Below are positions 40,948 to 49,064 of a stretch of DNA of 64,000 bases, in pieces; position 1 is the stretch's first letter, and every line of letters begins with the position of its first letter. A program made the translations under genes and the position numbers. The stretch is from Streptomyces sp. CC0208 (lineage in GTDB: Bacteria > Actinomycetota > Actinomycetes > Streptomycetales > Streptomycetaceae), in assembly GCF_003443735.1 (NCBI RefSeq), contig NZ_CP031969.1, positions 2,790,001 through 2,854,000 of the forward strand. The letters run 5' to 3'. The notes beneath the pieces were generated by a model that was not told the DNA's origin, ran no database searches, and saw only the letters and a program-made list of their open reading frames with translations.

Positions 40948-41598
40948 ATGCCCTTCCGCGAGATCAACTCCAAGATGGTCGAGGCCACGGTGATGCCCGG
41001 CCAGCGCCTGTTCAGCCAGCGCGGCGCGATGCTGGCGTACAAGGGCGAGGTGTCCTTCACGCCCAACATCCAGGGCGGCCAGGGCGGCGTCATGTCGATG
41101 ATCGGCCGCCGCGTGGCCAACGAGGACACGCCCCTGATGACCGTCGAGGGCAGCGGCACGGTCCTGTTCGGGCACGGCGGGCACCACGTCACGGTCATCA
41201 ACCTCTCCGGCGACACCCTGTTCGTCGAGGCGGACCGCCTGCTCGCCTTCGAGGGCACCCTCCAGCAGGGCACCATGTTCATGGGCTCCCAGGGGGGCGT
41301 CATGGGCATGGTGCGCGGCCAGATCAGCGGCCAGGGCCTGTTCACGACCACGCTGAAGGGCCACGGCTCGGTGGCCGTGATGGCCCACGGCGGGGTCTTC
41401 GAGGTCCCCATCACCCCACAGCGCCCGGTCCACGTCGACCCGCAGGCCTACGTCGCCCACTACGGCGACGTCCGCAACAAGCTGTCGACGGCGCTCGGCT
41501 GGCGCGACATGGTGGGCCGGGGCTCCGGCGAGGCCTTCCAGCTGGAGCTCAGCGGGAACGGCGTGGTGTACGTGCAGGCGTCCGAGGAGAAGCTGTGA
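40948..41598 (+). CDS. AIM24-family protein 2
   Basis: A 216-residue paralogue of the preceding protein, sharing GQGLFTTTLKGHGSVAVMAHGG and VHVDPQAYVAHYGDV. ATG at 40948 begins 2 bp after the previous stop, with GGGAG about 9 nt upstream; ATG at 40939 is in frame but overlaps the upstream gene. An unusually Met/Gly-rich loop (MFMGSQGGVMGMVRG) sits near residue 115. Cytoplasmic, function unknown. Confidence 0.85.
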   Translation: MPFREINSKMVEATVMPGQRLFSQRGAMLAYKGEVSFTPNIQGGQGGVMSMIGRRVANEDTPLMTVEGSGTVLFGHGGHHVTVINLSGDTLFVEADRLLAFEGTLQQGTMFMGSQGGVMGMVRGQISGQGLFTTTLKGHGSVAVMAHGGVFEVPITPQRPVHVDPQAYVAHYGDVRNKLSTALGWRDMVGRGSGEAFQLELSGNGVVYVQASEEKL

Positions 41599-42392
41599 GC
41601 CACTACCCGGGCGCGGGCCCGACCGTGTTCGACCCGATGACACTGCCGTCGGACGACAACGTCAACAACTACACCTTCTGCGTGGAGCTCAAGGGGAGCC
41701 AGTGGTTCCTGCAGAAGGGGAAGATGATCGCCTACTACGGGCAGATGGATTTCAACGGCATCGGACACGGTCGGCTCGACGGTCTCGTCCGCACGTCGTT
41801 CCATTCGCCTCTGCACGCGAGCGACTGGGTCGTGGCGCAGGGTTCGGGCAAGATGCTCCTCGCCGACCGGGCCTTCGACGTGAATTCGTACGACCTCGAA
41901 GACGGCAACCTGACCATTCGCTCGGGCAACCTGCTCGCTTTTCAGCCAAGTCTCGCGCTCAAGCAGTCGATCGTGCCCGGCTTCCTGACCCTCATCGGAA
42001 CCGGAAAGTTCGTGGCCGCCTCCAACGGTCCGGTGGTGTTCATGGAGCCCCCGATCCGGGTGGACCCGCAAGCGCTTGTGGGCTGGGCGGACTGCCCCTC
42101 GCCCTGCCACCACTACGACCACGGCTACATGACGGGTCTGATGGGCGGTCTACGTGCGATGACGGGCCTCGGCGGGGCCTCCGGGGAGGAGCACCAGTTC
42201 GAGTTCGTGGGGGCAGGCACCGTACTGCTCCAGTCGACCGAGGTCCTGATGGCCGAGCAGGCCACGGGGGTGGTTCCGTCCGAGCCCGGAGTACCCGGCG
42301 GTTACGGGGCACCCGCAGGCCAGCCGCAGCAGCCGGGCGTACCGCGCCTTCCCGGACAGCTGGGGGACCTCCAGCGTCGCTTCGGGCTGTGA
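41595..42392 (+). CDS. AIM24-family protein 3 with Pro/Gln-rich tail
   Basis: A 265-residue, more divergent AIM24 member. The core keeps GSGKMLLADRAFDVNSYDLEDGNLTIRSGNLLAFQ and IRVDPQALVGWADCPSPCHHYDHGYM, where CxxxCHH and DH could bind metal, a feature absent from the other two copies. The last 45 residues are Gly/Pro/Gln rich. GTG at 41595 overlaps the previous stop. Last gene of the trio. Confidence 0.83.
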   Translation: MSHYPGAGPTVFDPMTLPSDDNVNNYTFCVELKGSQWFLQKGKMIAYYGQMDFNGIGHGRLDGLVRTSFHSPLHASDWVVAQGSGKMLLADRAFDVNSYDLEDGNLTIRSGNLLAFQPSLALKQSIVPGFLTLIGTGKFVAASNGPVVFMEPPIRVDPQALVGWADCPSPCHHYDHGYMTGLMGGLRAMTGLGGASGEEHQFEFVGAGTVLLQSTEVLMAEQATGVVPSEPGVPGGYGAPAGQPQQPGVPRLPGQLGDLQRRFGL

Positions 42393-42484
42393 GCGGTAGT
42401 CTGCGGAGTGTGACATCGAACGCGTGCGCACAGTCACACCACCCTCATTAGTTCGCCTTTCAACATTTTAGGTAGACTTCATTC

Positions 42485-42961
42485 ATGGAGACCGAGACGG
42501 CCACGCGCTGGCTGACCGATGCGGAGCAGTGCGCCTGGCGCACCCACCTGGAGGTCAACAGGCTGTTGACGTATCAGCTCGAGCGGGACCTTCAGCCGTT
42601 CGGGCTGACGATGAACGACTACGAGATCCTGGTCAATCTCTCCGAGTCGGAGGGCGTACGGATGCGGATGAGCGACCTCGCGTCCGCCACCCTCCAGTCC
42701 AAGAGCCGGCTCTCGCACCAGATCACCCGCATGGAGAACGCGGACCTGGTCCGGCGCGAGAACTGCGAGTCCGACCGCCGCGGCCTGTACGCCGTGCTGA
42801 CCGAGCACGGCATGGAGACGATGAAGAAGGTCGCGCCGCATCATGTGGCGTCTGTACGGAGGCACTTCATCGACCTCGTGCAGCCCGAGTCCCTGAGGGA
42901 GCTGGACAAGGCCCTGAAGCCCATCGCGGAGCACCTGCGGGGGCACCGGGGACGTCCCTGA
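42485..42961 (+). CDS. absC: AbsC-type MarR regulator
   Basis: A 158-residue winged-helix protein whose sequence (METETATRWLTDAEQCAWRTHLEVNRLLTYQLERDLQPFGLTMNDYEILVNLSESEGVRMRMSDLASATLQSKSRLSHQITRMENADLVRRENCESDRRGL) and neighbourhood match AbsC of S. coelicolor. AbsC is a zinc-dependent MarR repressor controlling a zinc-responsive gene set and needed for antibiotic production on some media. A leaderless start is suggested by TAGACT (42473-42478) 6 nt before the ATG. An AT-rich stretch around 42445-42485 (TTTCAACATTTTAG) is the likely autoregulatory site. Its role in this strain is inferred by homology. Confidence 0.9.
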   Translation: METETATRWLTDAEQCAWRTHLEVNRLLTYQLERDLQPFGLTMNDYEILVNLSESEGVRMRMSDLASATLQSKSRLSHQITRMENADLVRRENCESDRRGLYAVLTEHGMETMKKVAPHHVASVRRHFIDLVQPESLRELDKALKPIAEHLRGHRGRP

Positions 42962-42974
42962 CACCGGGGCACGG

Positions 42975-44363
42975 CTAGGCGGTCGGCAGGCGGAGTTCGA
43001 ACAGGGCTCCGCCTGCCGGCGCGTCCCGGACCGTGAGCGTGCCGCCGTGCCGGGCGGCGACGTCCCGGGCGATGGCGAGACCGAGCCCGGCGCCCCCGTC
43101 GTCCCGCGCCCGCGCCTCGTCCAGCCGCACGAACCGCTCGAAGATCCGCTCCCGGTCTCCGGCGGGCACCCCGTCCCCGTCGTCGGCGACCTCGACCACC
43201 GCGTGGTGGTCCCCGTCCCGTCGTACCGTCACCACGACCGCCGACCTCGCGTGCCGCCGCGCGTTGTCCAGCAGGTTGTCGAGCACCCGCTCCAACTGCC
43301 CCCGGGACCCCGTCACTTCCACGGCCTCCGCCCGCACGCTCACCCCGGACCGCCCGGCGGCCCGCTCCCGTACCAGCGCCGCCAGTTCGACCCGGGCGTC
43401 GGCGACCCGCTCCCCCGCGTCCAGGCGGGCCAGCAACAGCAGGTCCGCGGCCAGGTGCTGGAGCCGTACCGTGTCCTCGACCGCGCCGTCCAGATCCAGC
43501 AACGCGGGGTGCGCGGCGGCCACTTCGAGCTGGGTGCGCAGTGAGGCGATCGGACTGCGCAGCTCGTGCGAGGCGTCGGCGACGAACCGGCGCTGCCGCT
43601 CGACGGAGGTCTCCAGGGCGGCCAGGGTCTCGTTGGTGGTGCGGGCGAGCCGGGCCACCTCGTCGTGGGTGTCCGGCACCGGCACGCGACGGGCGAGGTC
43701 CTCGGAGGCGGTGATCGCCGCCATCTCGCGGCGGATGGCCTCGACCGGGCGCAGGGCCCGGCGCGTGACCGTCCAGGTCACCCAGGCGACCACCGCGAGC
43801 AGCAGGGGCAGCCCGACGAGCATGACCGTGGCGGCGGTGTGCACGGCGTCCTGCTGGGCCTCGAGCGAGGCACCGGCGTACACCCGGACCGTCCGGTCGC
43901 CGCGGTCCGTGACCTCGACCTGGGCGAACCGGTACGCGACGCTCTCCCCGTCCACGGTGGCCCGGCCCTGGCCGTGCCAGGTGACCTCGCCGACCTCGCC
44001 CGCCTCGGCGTCGTCCTCGTCGCCGTCCGGCCGCGCGTCGGGGCGGGCGACGGGCGTGACGTCGCTGACGCCGGTGCCGCTGATCGCCTCCAGGTCCTCG
44101 CTCGCCGCGAGGACCCGCCCGTCCCGGTCGACCACCTGGGCCGGGTGGTCCCCGTCCAGGTCCAGCTCCCGGTACGGCACGCCCTGTGCGATCTGCGACG
44201 CCACATTGCGGGCGGCGCCGTCGGCGGCCGTGTCCGCCTGCCCCACGAGATTGCTGCGCAGCGACAGCAGGACGACGGCGCCCGCGGCGACCAGGGCCAC
44301 GGCCACCACCGCGGTCGCGGCCAAGGTGGCCCGCGCCCGGACCGAGCCGAACAGCCGCCTCAT
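42975..44363 (-). CDS. rapA2: Sensor histidine kinase (RapA2-like)
   Basis: A 462-residue OmpR-type kinase. Transmembrane helices at about 13-37 and 178-200 enclose a 140-residue extracytoplasmic domain rich in Asp/Glu (about 108-128). A HAMP region follows, then the H-box with H266 (VADASHELRSPIASL), the N-box (DNLLDNARRHA), DDGDGV and GGAGLGLAIARDVAARHGG. It overlaps the response regulator gene by ATGA. The position next to absC matches the S. coelicolor RapA1/A2 system, which affects actinorhodin and a type I polyketide. The acidic extracytoplasmic domain could sense cations or peptides (inference). Confidence 0.87.
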   Translation of the reverse strand: MRRLFGSVRARATLAATAVVAVALVAAGAVVLLSLRSNLVGQADTAADGAARNVASQIAQGVPYRELDLDGDHPAQVVDRDGRVLAASEDLEAISGTGVSDVTPVARPDARPDGDEDDAEAGEVGEVTWHGQGRATVDGESVAYRFAQVEVTDRGDRTVRVYAGASLEAQQDAVHTAATVMLVGLPLLLAVVAWVTWTVTRRALRPVEAIRREMAAITASEDLARRVPVPDTHDEVARLARTTNETLAALETSVERQRRFVADASHELRSPIASLRTQLEVAAAHPALLDLDGAVEDTVRLQHLAADLLLLARLDAGERVADARVELAALVRERAAGRSGVSVRAEAVEVTGSRGQLERVLDNLLDNARRHARSAVVVTVRRDGDHHAVVEVADDGDGVPAGDRERIFERFVRLDEARARDDGGAGLGLAIARDVAARHGGTLTVRDAPAGGALFELRLPTA

Positions 44364-45082
44364 CCGCCGGTCTCCAGTCGGTACCCGGCGCCGCGGACGG
44401 TCCGGATGAGCCCCGCGTCCAGTTTCCGGCGCAGGGTGCTGACGTACACCTCGACGATGTTGGGGTCGCCGTCGTACGCGAAGTCCCAGACGTGCTCCAG
44501 GATCTGCGCCTTGGACACCACCTCGCCGGCCCGCAGCGCGAGCTGTTCCAGGACCGAGAACTCCTTGGCGGTGAGGGTGACTTCGCTGCCGTCGAGGAAG
44601 ACCCGGTGGGCGGCGGTGTCGATCCGCAGTTCCCCGAGTTCGAGCACCGGCGAGGCCCCGGCGCCGTTCCCGCGCCGCCGCAGCAGGGCCTTGATGCGGG
44701 CCACGAGGACGACGTAGGAGAAGGGCTTGGTCAGGTAGTCGTCGGCGCCGGTGTCCAGGCCCTCGGCCTCGTCGTACTCGCCGTCCTTGGCGGTGAGCAT
44801 CAGGATCGGCACCTCGTGGCCGGCCGCGCGCAGGGCGGCGCAGACCCGGTAGCCGTTGAGGCCGGGCAGCATGATGTCGAGGATCACCAGGTCGTACGAC
44901 CCCTCGGTGGCCCGGTGCAGTCCCTCGCGGCCGTCATGGACGACGTCGACGGCGTAGCCCTCGGCGGTGAGGCCCTTGGCGAGGGACAGGGCTAGGCGGC
45001 GTTCGTCCTCGACGATCAAGAATCTGAAGGGGGGACGCGAAGCGTCTCGAGCAGGGTGGTGGTGGGCGACGGGCGGGCGCAT
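44360..45082 (-). CDS. rapA1: OmpR-family response regulator (RapA1-like)
   Basis: A 240-residue regulator. Receiver domain with VEDERRLA acidic pair, phosphorylatable D69 (LVILDIMLPG), MLTAKD and YLTKPFS; winged-helix Trans_reg_C domain at about 140-238 (LTAKEFSVLEQLALRAGEVVSKAQILEHVWDF..., VYVSTLRRKLD, RTVRGAGYRLE). The N-terminus carries an extra 17 residues before the receiver; internal starts are possible. Divergent from the PepSY gene, with three CTTCAG direct repeats in between as the probable binding site. Confidence 0.9.
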   Translation of the reverse strand: MRPPVAHHHPARDASRPPFRFLIVEDERRLALSLAKGLTAEGYAVDVVHDGREGLHRATEGSYDLVILDIMLPGLNGYRVCAALRAAGHEVPILMLTAKDGEYDEAEGLDTGADDYLTKPFSYVVLVARIKALLRRRGNGAGASPVLELGELRIDTAAHRVFLDGSEVTLTAKEFSVLEQLALRAGEVVSKAQILEHVWDFAYDGDPNIVEVYVSTLRRKLDAGLIRTVRGAGYRLETGG

Positions 45083-45115
45083 GCGTACAGACTCGCAAAG
45101 TGAACCTGAAGACGC

Positions 45116-45142
45116 CTTCAGGAGGCTTCAGGTCCGCTTCAG
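45116..45142. promoter_or_regulatory. CTTCAG direct repeats between rapA1 and the PepSY gene
   Basis: CTTCAG occurs at 45116-45121, 45126-45131 and 45137-45142, that is every 10-11 bp on one helix face. An inverted CCTGAAG is at 45105-45111. OmpR-family regulators bind such tandem repeats as dimers. Confidence 0.7.
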
Positions 45143-45217
45143 CTCCCCTCCGGCAGCTTGGTTGTCGTCGAAAGCCGACGCAGCAGAACGAAGCAGACCC
45201 GCTCTGGAGGAATCCCC

Positions 45218-45862
45218 ATGAAGCGCAACATCGTCATCGCCACCCTCACCGCCGCCACGCTGGCCACCGGCGGCACCGTCGCGGCCTTCGCGTCGGGGAA
45301 CGACGAGGCGACGGCGACGCAGCGCCAGGCCGACACGAGCGCCCAGGTCGCCGCGGACCGCGACGACGACTCCGCCGACGACCGGGACGACGACGCCTCC
45401 GAGGACCGTACGGCGGTCTCCGGCGGCAAGGTCAGCGCCGCGGAGGCGATCGCGGCCGCCCTGAAGCACACGCCGGGCACCGCCCTCTCCGCCGACCTGG
45501 ACGACGACGGGGCCGACGCGTGGGAGGTCTCCGTGGTCAAGGGCGACGGCACCGAGTACGACGTGCGGATCGCCCCGGACTCCGGCAAGGTGCTCGGTGC
45601 GCAGCGCGACACCGACGACGACCGCGACGCCGACGACCGCGCAGAGCTCACCGCGGTGAAGGGTGCGCACACCGACGCCCGCGAGGCCGCGCTGGCCGCC
45701 GCCGCGAAGGGGACGGTCACCGAGGTCGGCCTCGACGACGAGCGGGGCACCGTGGTCTGGACGGCGGACACCGTGAAGGACGGCAGGCACAGCGAGTGGA
45801 CGGTCGCCCTCGACTCGGGCAAGGTCACCCAGGACCGTGACGACGACGGCGACGACGCCTGA
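45218..45862 (+). CDS. Exported PepSY-domain protein
   Basis: A 214-residue secreted protein. The signal peptide (residues 1-26, MKRNIVIATLTAATLATGGTVAAFASG) precedes a strongly acidic linker (ADRDDDSADDRDDDASED) and two PepSY-like units (VSAAEAIAAALKHTPGTALSADLDDDGADAWEVSVVKGDGTEYDVRIAPDSGKVL and the following AREAALAAA... WTVALDSGKV). GGAGG sits 7 nt before ATG 45218. Such proteins next to OmpR-type two-component systems are common targets and modulators of them; the CTTCAG array supports control by the divergent regulator. Confidence 0.88.
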   Translation: MKRNIVIATLTAATLATGGTVAAFASGNDEATATQRQADTSAQVAADRDDDSADDRDDDASEDRTAVSGGKVSAAEAIAAALKHTPGTALSADLDDDGADAWEVSVVKGDGTEYDVRIAPDSGKVLGAQRDTDDDRDADDRAELTAVKGAHTDAREAALAAAAKGTVTEVGLDDERGTVVWTADTVKDGRHSEWTVALDSGKVTQDRDDDGDDA

Positions 45863-45870
45863 GTCGGCCG

Positions 45871-46031
45871 CTACCCGGCGGGCGTGGCGCTCCTCCCCAC
45901 GGCCGGGGCCGTCAGGACGACCGCCACGCCCGTCGCCGCGAAGCACCCGGCCACCGCCCTGACGAGGGCGAGAGTGCCCGGACCGGGGGCGAGTCCCGCG
46001 CCGAGAACATGGCGGTCGACGTACCAGGGGC
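45871..46031 (-). pseudogene. Possible remnant of a membrane protein C-terminus
   Basis: The minus-strand frame ending at the stop 45871-45873 reads PWYVDRHVLGAGLAPGPGTLALVRAVAGCFAATGVAVVLTAPAVGRS: one hydrophobic helix and a tail like the end of a polytopic glycosyltransferase or transporter. The rest of the gene is missing because meaB coding sequence begins immediately upstream. It may be chance coding potential. Confidence 0.3.
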
Positions 46032-46988
46032 TCAGCCCCGGGTCAGGCCCTCGACCAGTTCGTCCGCCGCGCGGTAGGGGTCCAGCTCGCCGGCCACGAT
46101 CCTCTCCGCTAGGGCGTCCAGGCGCCGGTCGCCGCGCAGGTCGTCGATGCGTTCGCGCAGGGCGGTGACGGCGATCGTCTCGACCTCGTGGGCGGCGCGG
46201 GTGCGGCGGCGCTCGGCGAGGACGCCGTGCTCCTCCATCCAGGCGCGGTGCTTCTCCAGGGCTTCCACGACCTCGTCGACGCCCTCCGCGCGGGAGGCGA
46301 CCGTCTTGACGATCGGCGGGCGCCAGTCGCCGGGGGCGCGGGACTCGCCGAGGCCCAGCATGTGGTTGAGCTCGCGGGCGGTCGCGTCGGCGCCGTCGCG
46401 GTCGGCCTTGTTGACGACGTACACGTCGCCGATCTCCAGGATTCCGGCCTTGGCGGCCTGGATGCCGTCGCCCATGCCCGGCGCGAGCAGCACCACGGAG
46501 GTGTCCGCCTGGGAGGCGATCTCCACCTCGGACTGGCCGACGCCGACCGTCTCGACCAGGACCACGTCGCAGCCGGCCGCGTCCAGGACCCGGATGGCCT
46601 GCGGGGCGGCCCAGGCGAGGCCGCCGAGGTGGCCGCGGGTCGCCATGGAGCGGATGTAGACGCCGGGGTCGGAGGCGTGCTCCGACATGCGGACCCGGTC
46701 GCCGAGCAGCGCGCCGCCGGAGAACGGCGAGGACGGGTCGACGGCCAGGACGCCGACCCGCCTGCCCTGCTTGCGGTAGGCGGTCACCAGGGCCGAGGTG
46801 GACGTCGACTTGCCCACCCCGGGCGAGCCCGTCAGGCCCACCACGTACGCGTTGCCCGTCAGCGGGGCGAGCGCTTCCATGACCTCCCTGAGCTGCGGGG
46901 ACGCCCCCTCCACGAGGGAGATCAGCCGGGCCACGGCCCGCGGCCGGCCCTCCCTGGCCTGGGCCACCAGGGTGGAGACGTCCTGCAT
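46032..46988 (-). CDS. meaB: Methylmalonyl-CoA/isobutyryl-CoA mutase-associated GTPase MeaB
   Basis: A 318-residue G3E-type P-loop GTPase that guards and reloads adenosylcobalamin-dependent acyl-CoA mutases. Walker A GSPGVGKST at about 54-62, the switch region DPSSPFSGGALLGDRVRM, the IRSMATRGHLGG loop, DVVLVETVGVGQSE and the base-recognition motif NKAD are all visible. The C-terminal helical arm mediates dimerisation. ATG at 46988 has GGAG 5 nt upstream. It lies 51 bp after the thiolase gene on the same strand, likely co-transcribed. Its client could be methylmalonyl-CoA mutase or the IcmA encoded in this window. Confidence 0.93.
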   Translation of the reverse strand: MQDVSTLVAQAREGRPRAVARLISLVEGASPQLREVMEALAPLTGNAYVVGLTGSPGVGKSTSTSALVTAYRKQGRRVGVLAVDPSSPFSGGALLGDRVRMSEHASDPGVYIRSMATRGHLGGLAWAAPQAIRVLDAAGCDVVLVETVGVGQSEVEIASQADTSVVLLAPGMGDGIQAAKAGILEIGDVYVVNKADRDGADATARELNHMLGLGESRAPGDWRPPIVKTVASRAEGVDEVVEALEKHRAWMEEHGVLAERRRTRAAHEVETIAVTALRERIDDLRGDRRLDALAERIVAGELDPYRAADELVEGLTRG

Positions 46989-47039
46989 CACAGCTCCGTT
47001 CACAGCGAGGTCCTGCACAGAGGTCCTACAAAGGAGAAC

Positions 47040-48242
47040 TCAGGCCTTGGGTACCCGCACGACGAGCGCGTCACCCTGACCGCCGCCGCCGCACAGGGCC
47101 GCCGCGCCCACGCCGCCGCCGCGCCGCCTGAGCTCCAGGGCGAGGTGCAGGACGAGCCGGGCGCCGGACATGCCGATGGGGTGGCCGAGGGCGATGGCGC
47201 CGCCGTTCACGTTCACCTTTTCGGTGGACACGCCGAGGTCCTTCATCGACTGGACGGCGACGGCCGCGAACGCCTCGTTGATCTCGATCAGGTCGAGGTC
47301 GGAGACCTCCAGGCCCTCCTTCTTGAGGGCGTGCAGGATCGCGTTGGACGGCTGGGACTGCAGGGAGTTGTCCGGGCCCGCCACATTGCCGTGGGCGCCG
47401 ATCTCGGCGATCCACTCCAGGCCGAGCTCCTGCGCCTTGGTCTTGCTCATCACGACCACGGCCGCCGCACCGTCCGAGATCTGCGAGGCGGAGCCGGCGG
47501 TGATGGTGCCGTCCTTGGTGAACGCGGGGCGCAGCTTGCCCAGGGACTCGGCGGTGGTGTCGCCGCGGATGCCCTCGTCCTTGCTGAAGACGACCGGCTC
47601 GCCCTTGCGCTGCGGGATCTCCACGGGGGTGATCTCGGCCTCGAAGACGCCGTTCTTCTGCGCGGCGGCGGCCCGCTGGTGGGACAGGGCGGAGAACTCG
47701 TCCTGCTCGGGGCGCTGGATGCCGAGGCGGGTGTTGTGCTTCTCGGTGGACTCGCCCATGGCGATGTTCTCGAAGGCGTCGGTGAGGCCGTCGTACGCCA
47801 TGGCGTCGAGCATCTCGATCGCCCCGTACTTGAAGCCCTCACGGGACTTCGGGAGCAGGTGGGGGGCGTTGGTCATGGACTCCTGGCCGCCCGCGACGAT
47901 CACGTCGAACTCGCCGGCGCGGATCAGCTGGTCGGCCAGCGCGATCGCGTCGAGGCCCGACAGACACACCTTGTTGATGGTCAGCGCCGGGACGTTCATC
48001 GGGATGCCGGCCTTGACGGCGGCCTGGCGGGCCGGGATCTGGCCCGCGCCGGCCTGGAGCACCTGGCCCATGATGACGTACTGCACCTGGTCGCCACCGA
48101 TCCCCGCACGGTCGAGGGCGGCCTTGATCGCGAAGCCGCCGAGGTCGGCTCCCGAGAAGGACTTCAGCGAGCCCAGCAACCGCCCCATGGGCGTACGGGC
48201 ACCCGCGACGATCACCGAGGTCGTGCTGTTCGATCCAGACAT
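47040..48242 (-). CDS. Acetyl-CoA C-acetyltransferase (thiolase)
   Basis: A 400-residue thiolase that condenses two acetyl-CoA to acetoacetyl-CoA or cleaves it. Catalytic residues are in place: C93 in NKVCLSG, His in [16 protein letters not shown] and the second Cys in [10 protein letters not shown]. The active-site lid resembles biosynthetic rather than trifunctional thiolases. First gene of the unit with meaB; divergent from mce. Together they point to acyl-CoA supply for ethylmalonyl/methylmalonyl-CoA metabolism and polyketide extender units. Confidence 0.93.
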   Translation of the reverse strand: MSGSNSTTSVIVAGARTPMGRLLGSLKSFSGADLGGFAIKAALDRAGIGGDQVQYVIMGQVLQAGAGQIPARQAAVKAGIPMNVPALTINKVCLSGLDAIALADQLIRAGEFDVIVAGGQESMTNAPHLLPKSREGFKYGAIEMLDAMAYDGLTDAFENIAMGESTEKHNTRLGIQRPEQDEFSALSHQRAAAAQKNGVFEAEITPVEIPQRKGEPVVFSKDEGIRGDTTAESLGKLRPAFTKDGTITAGSASQISDGAAAVVVMSKTKAQELGLEWIAEIGAHGNVAGPDNSLQSQPSNAILHALKKEGLEVSDLDLIEINEAFAAVAVQSMKDLGVSTEKVNVNGGAIALGHPIGMSGARLVLHLALELRRRGGGVGAAALCGGGGQGDALVVRVPKA

Positions 48243-48391
48243 GAGCTGCGATCCCCTTTCGGCTGCACTGCCGAGGAGTGTGAACGAGGGTTTACTTCAA
48301 AGGTACTGAGTGGCACTCCGTGCCGTCATCGCCCCGTCGGTGTGATCGCGCGCACGTTGCGTAACCGTTTCGGGAGCGCTGCACTGACTAC

Positions 48392-48832
48392 ATGCTGACG
48401 CGAATCGACCACATCGGGATCGCCTGTTTCGACCTCGACAAGACCGTCGAGTTCTACCGGGCCACCTACGGCTTCGAGGTGTTCCACTCCGAGGTCAACG
48501 AGGAGCAGGGCGTGCGCGAGGCCATGCTCAAGATCAACGAGACCTCCGACGGCGGCGCCTCCTACCTGCAGCTTCTGGAGCCGACCCGCCCCGACTCGAC
48601 CGTCGCCAAGTGGCTGGACAAGAACGGCGAGGGTGTCCACCACATCGCTTTCGGTACGGCGGACGTCGACCAGGACGCCGCGGACATCAAGGACAAGGGC
48701 GTACGCGTCCTGTACGAGGAGCCCCGACGCGGCTCCATGGGGTCACGGATCACCTTCCTGCACCCGAAGGATTGCCATGGTGTCCTGACAGAACTGGTCA
48801 CTTCAGCGCCTGTTGAGTCACCTGAGCACTGA
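48392..48832 (+). CDS. mce: Methylmalonyl-CoA epimerase
   Basis: A 146-residue vicinal oxygen chelate (VOC) metalloenzyme interconverting (2R)- and (2S)-methylmalonyl-CoA. Metal ligands are the His of RIDHIGIAC (H7), the His pair of GVHHIAFGT and the Glu of LTELV, with HPKDCHGVLTEL closing the second half. Length and motifs match the short actinobacterial enzymes. ATG at 48392 closely follows the promoter, with little leader. Divergent from the thiolase-meaB unit, which shares the same pathway. Confidence 0.93.
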   Translation: MLTRIDHIGIACFDLDKTVEFYRATYGFEVFHSEVNEEQGVREAMLKINETSDGGASYLQLLEPTRPDSTVAKWLDKNGEGVHHIAFGTADVDQDAADIKDKGVRVLYEEPRRGSMGSRITFLHPKDCHGVLTELVTSAPVESPEH

Positions 48833-49064
48833 CCCTCGTACATATGGGCCGGTAGGGTTGGGGGCGGTCGCCGCTCTTGCCAGGGCGACCGGGTCCTGCC
48901 CATGGCGGCAGAACCGAGCCGGGGTCCGGGTTTCGGGGGTCGAGCAGTGGGCATCAGCGCATGCTCCGCCGTTGATCTGACACCATTCCCCGGGGGCCCC
49001 GTTCGGCGGATGGACGGGGCTCGTTTGGAGAGACTTGCGACCAGGGGACGGATGGGACCGCGCA

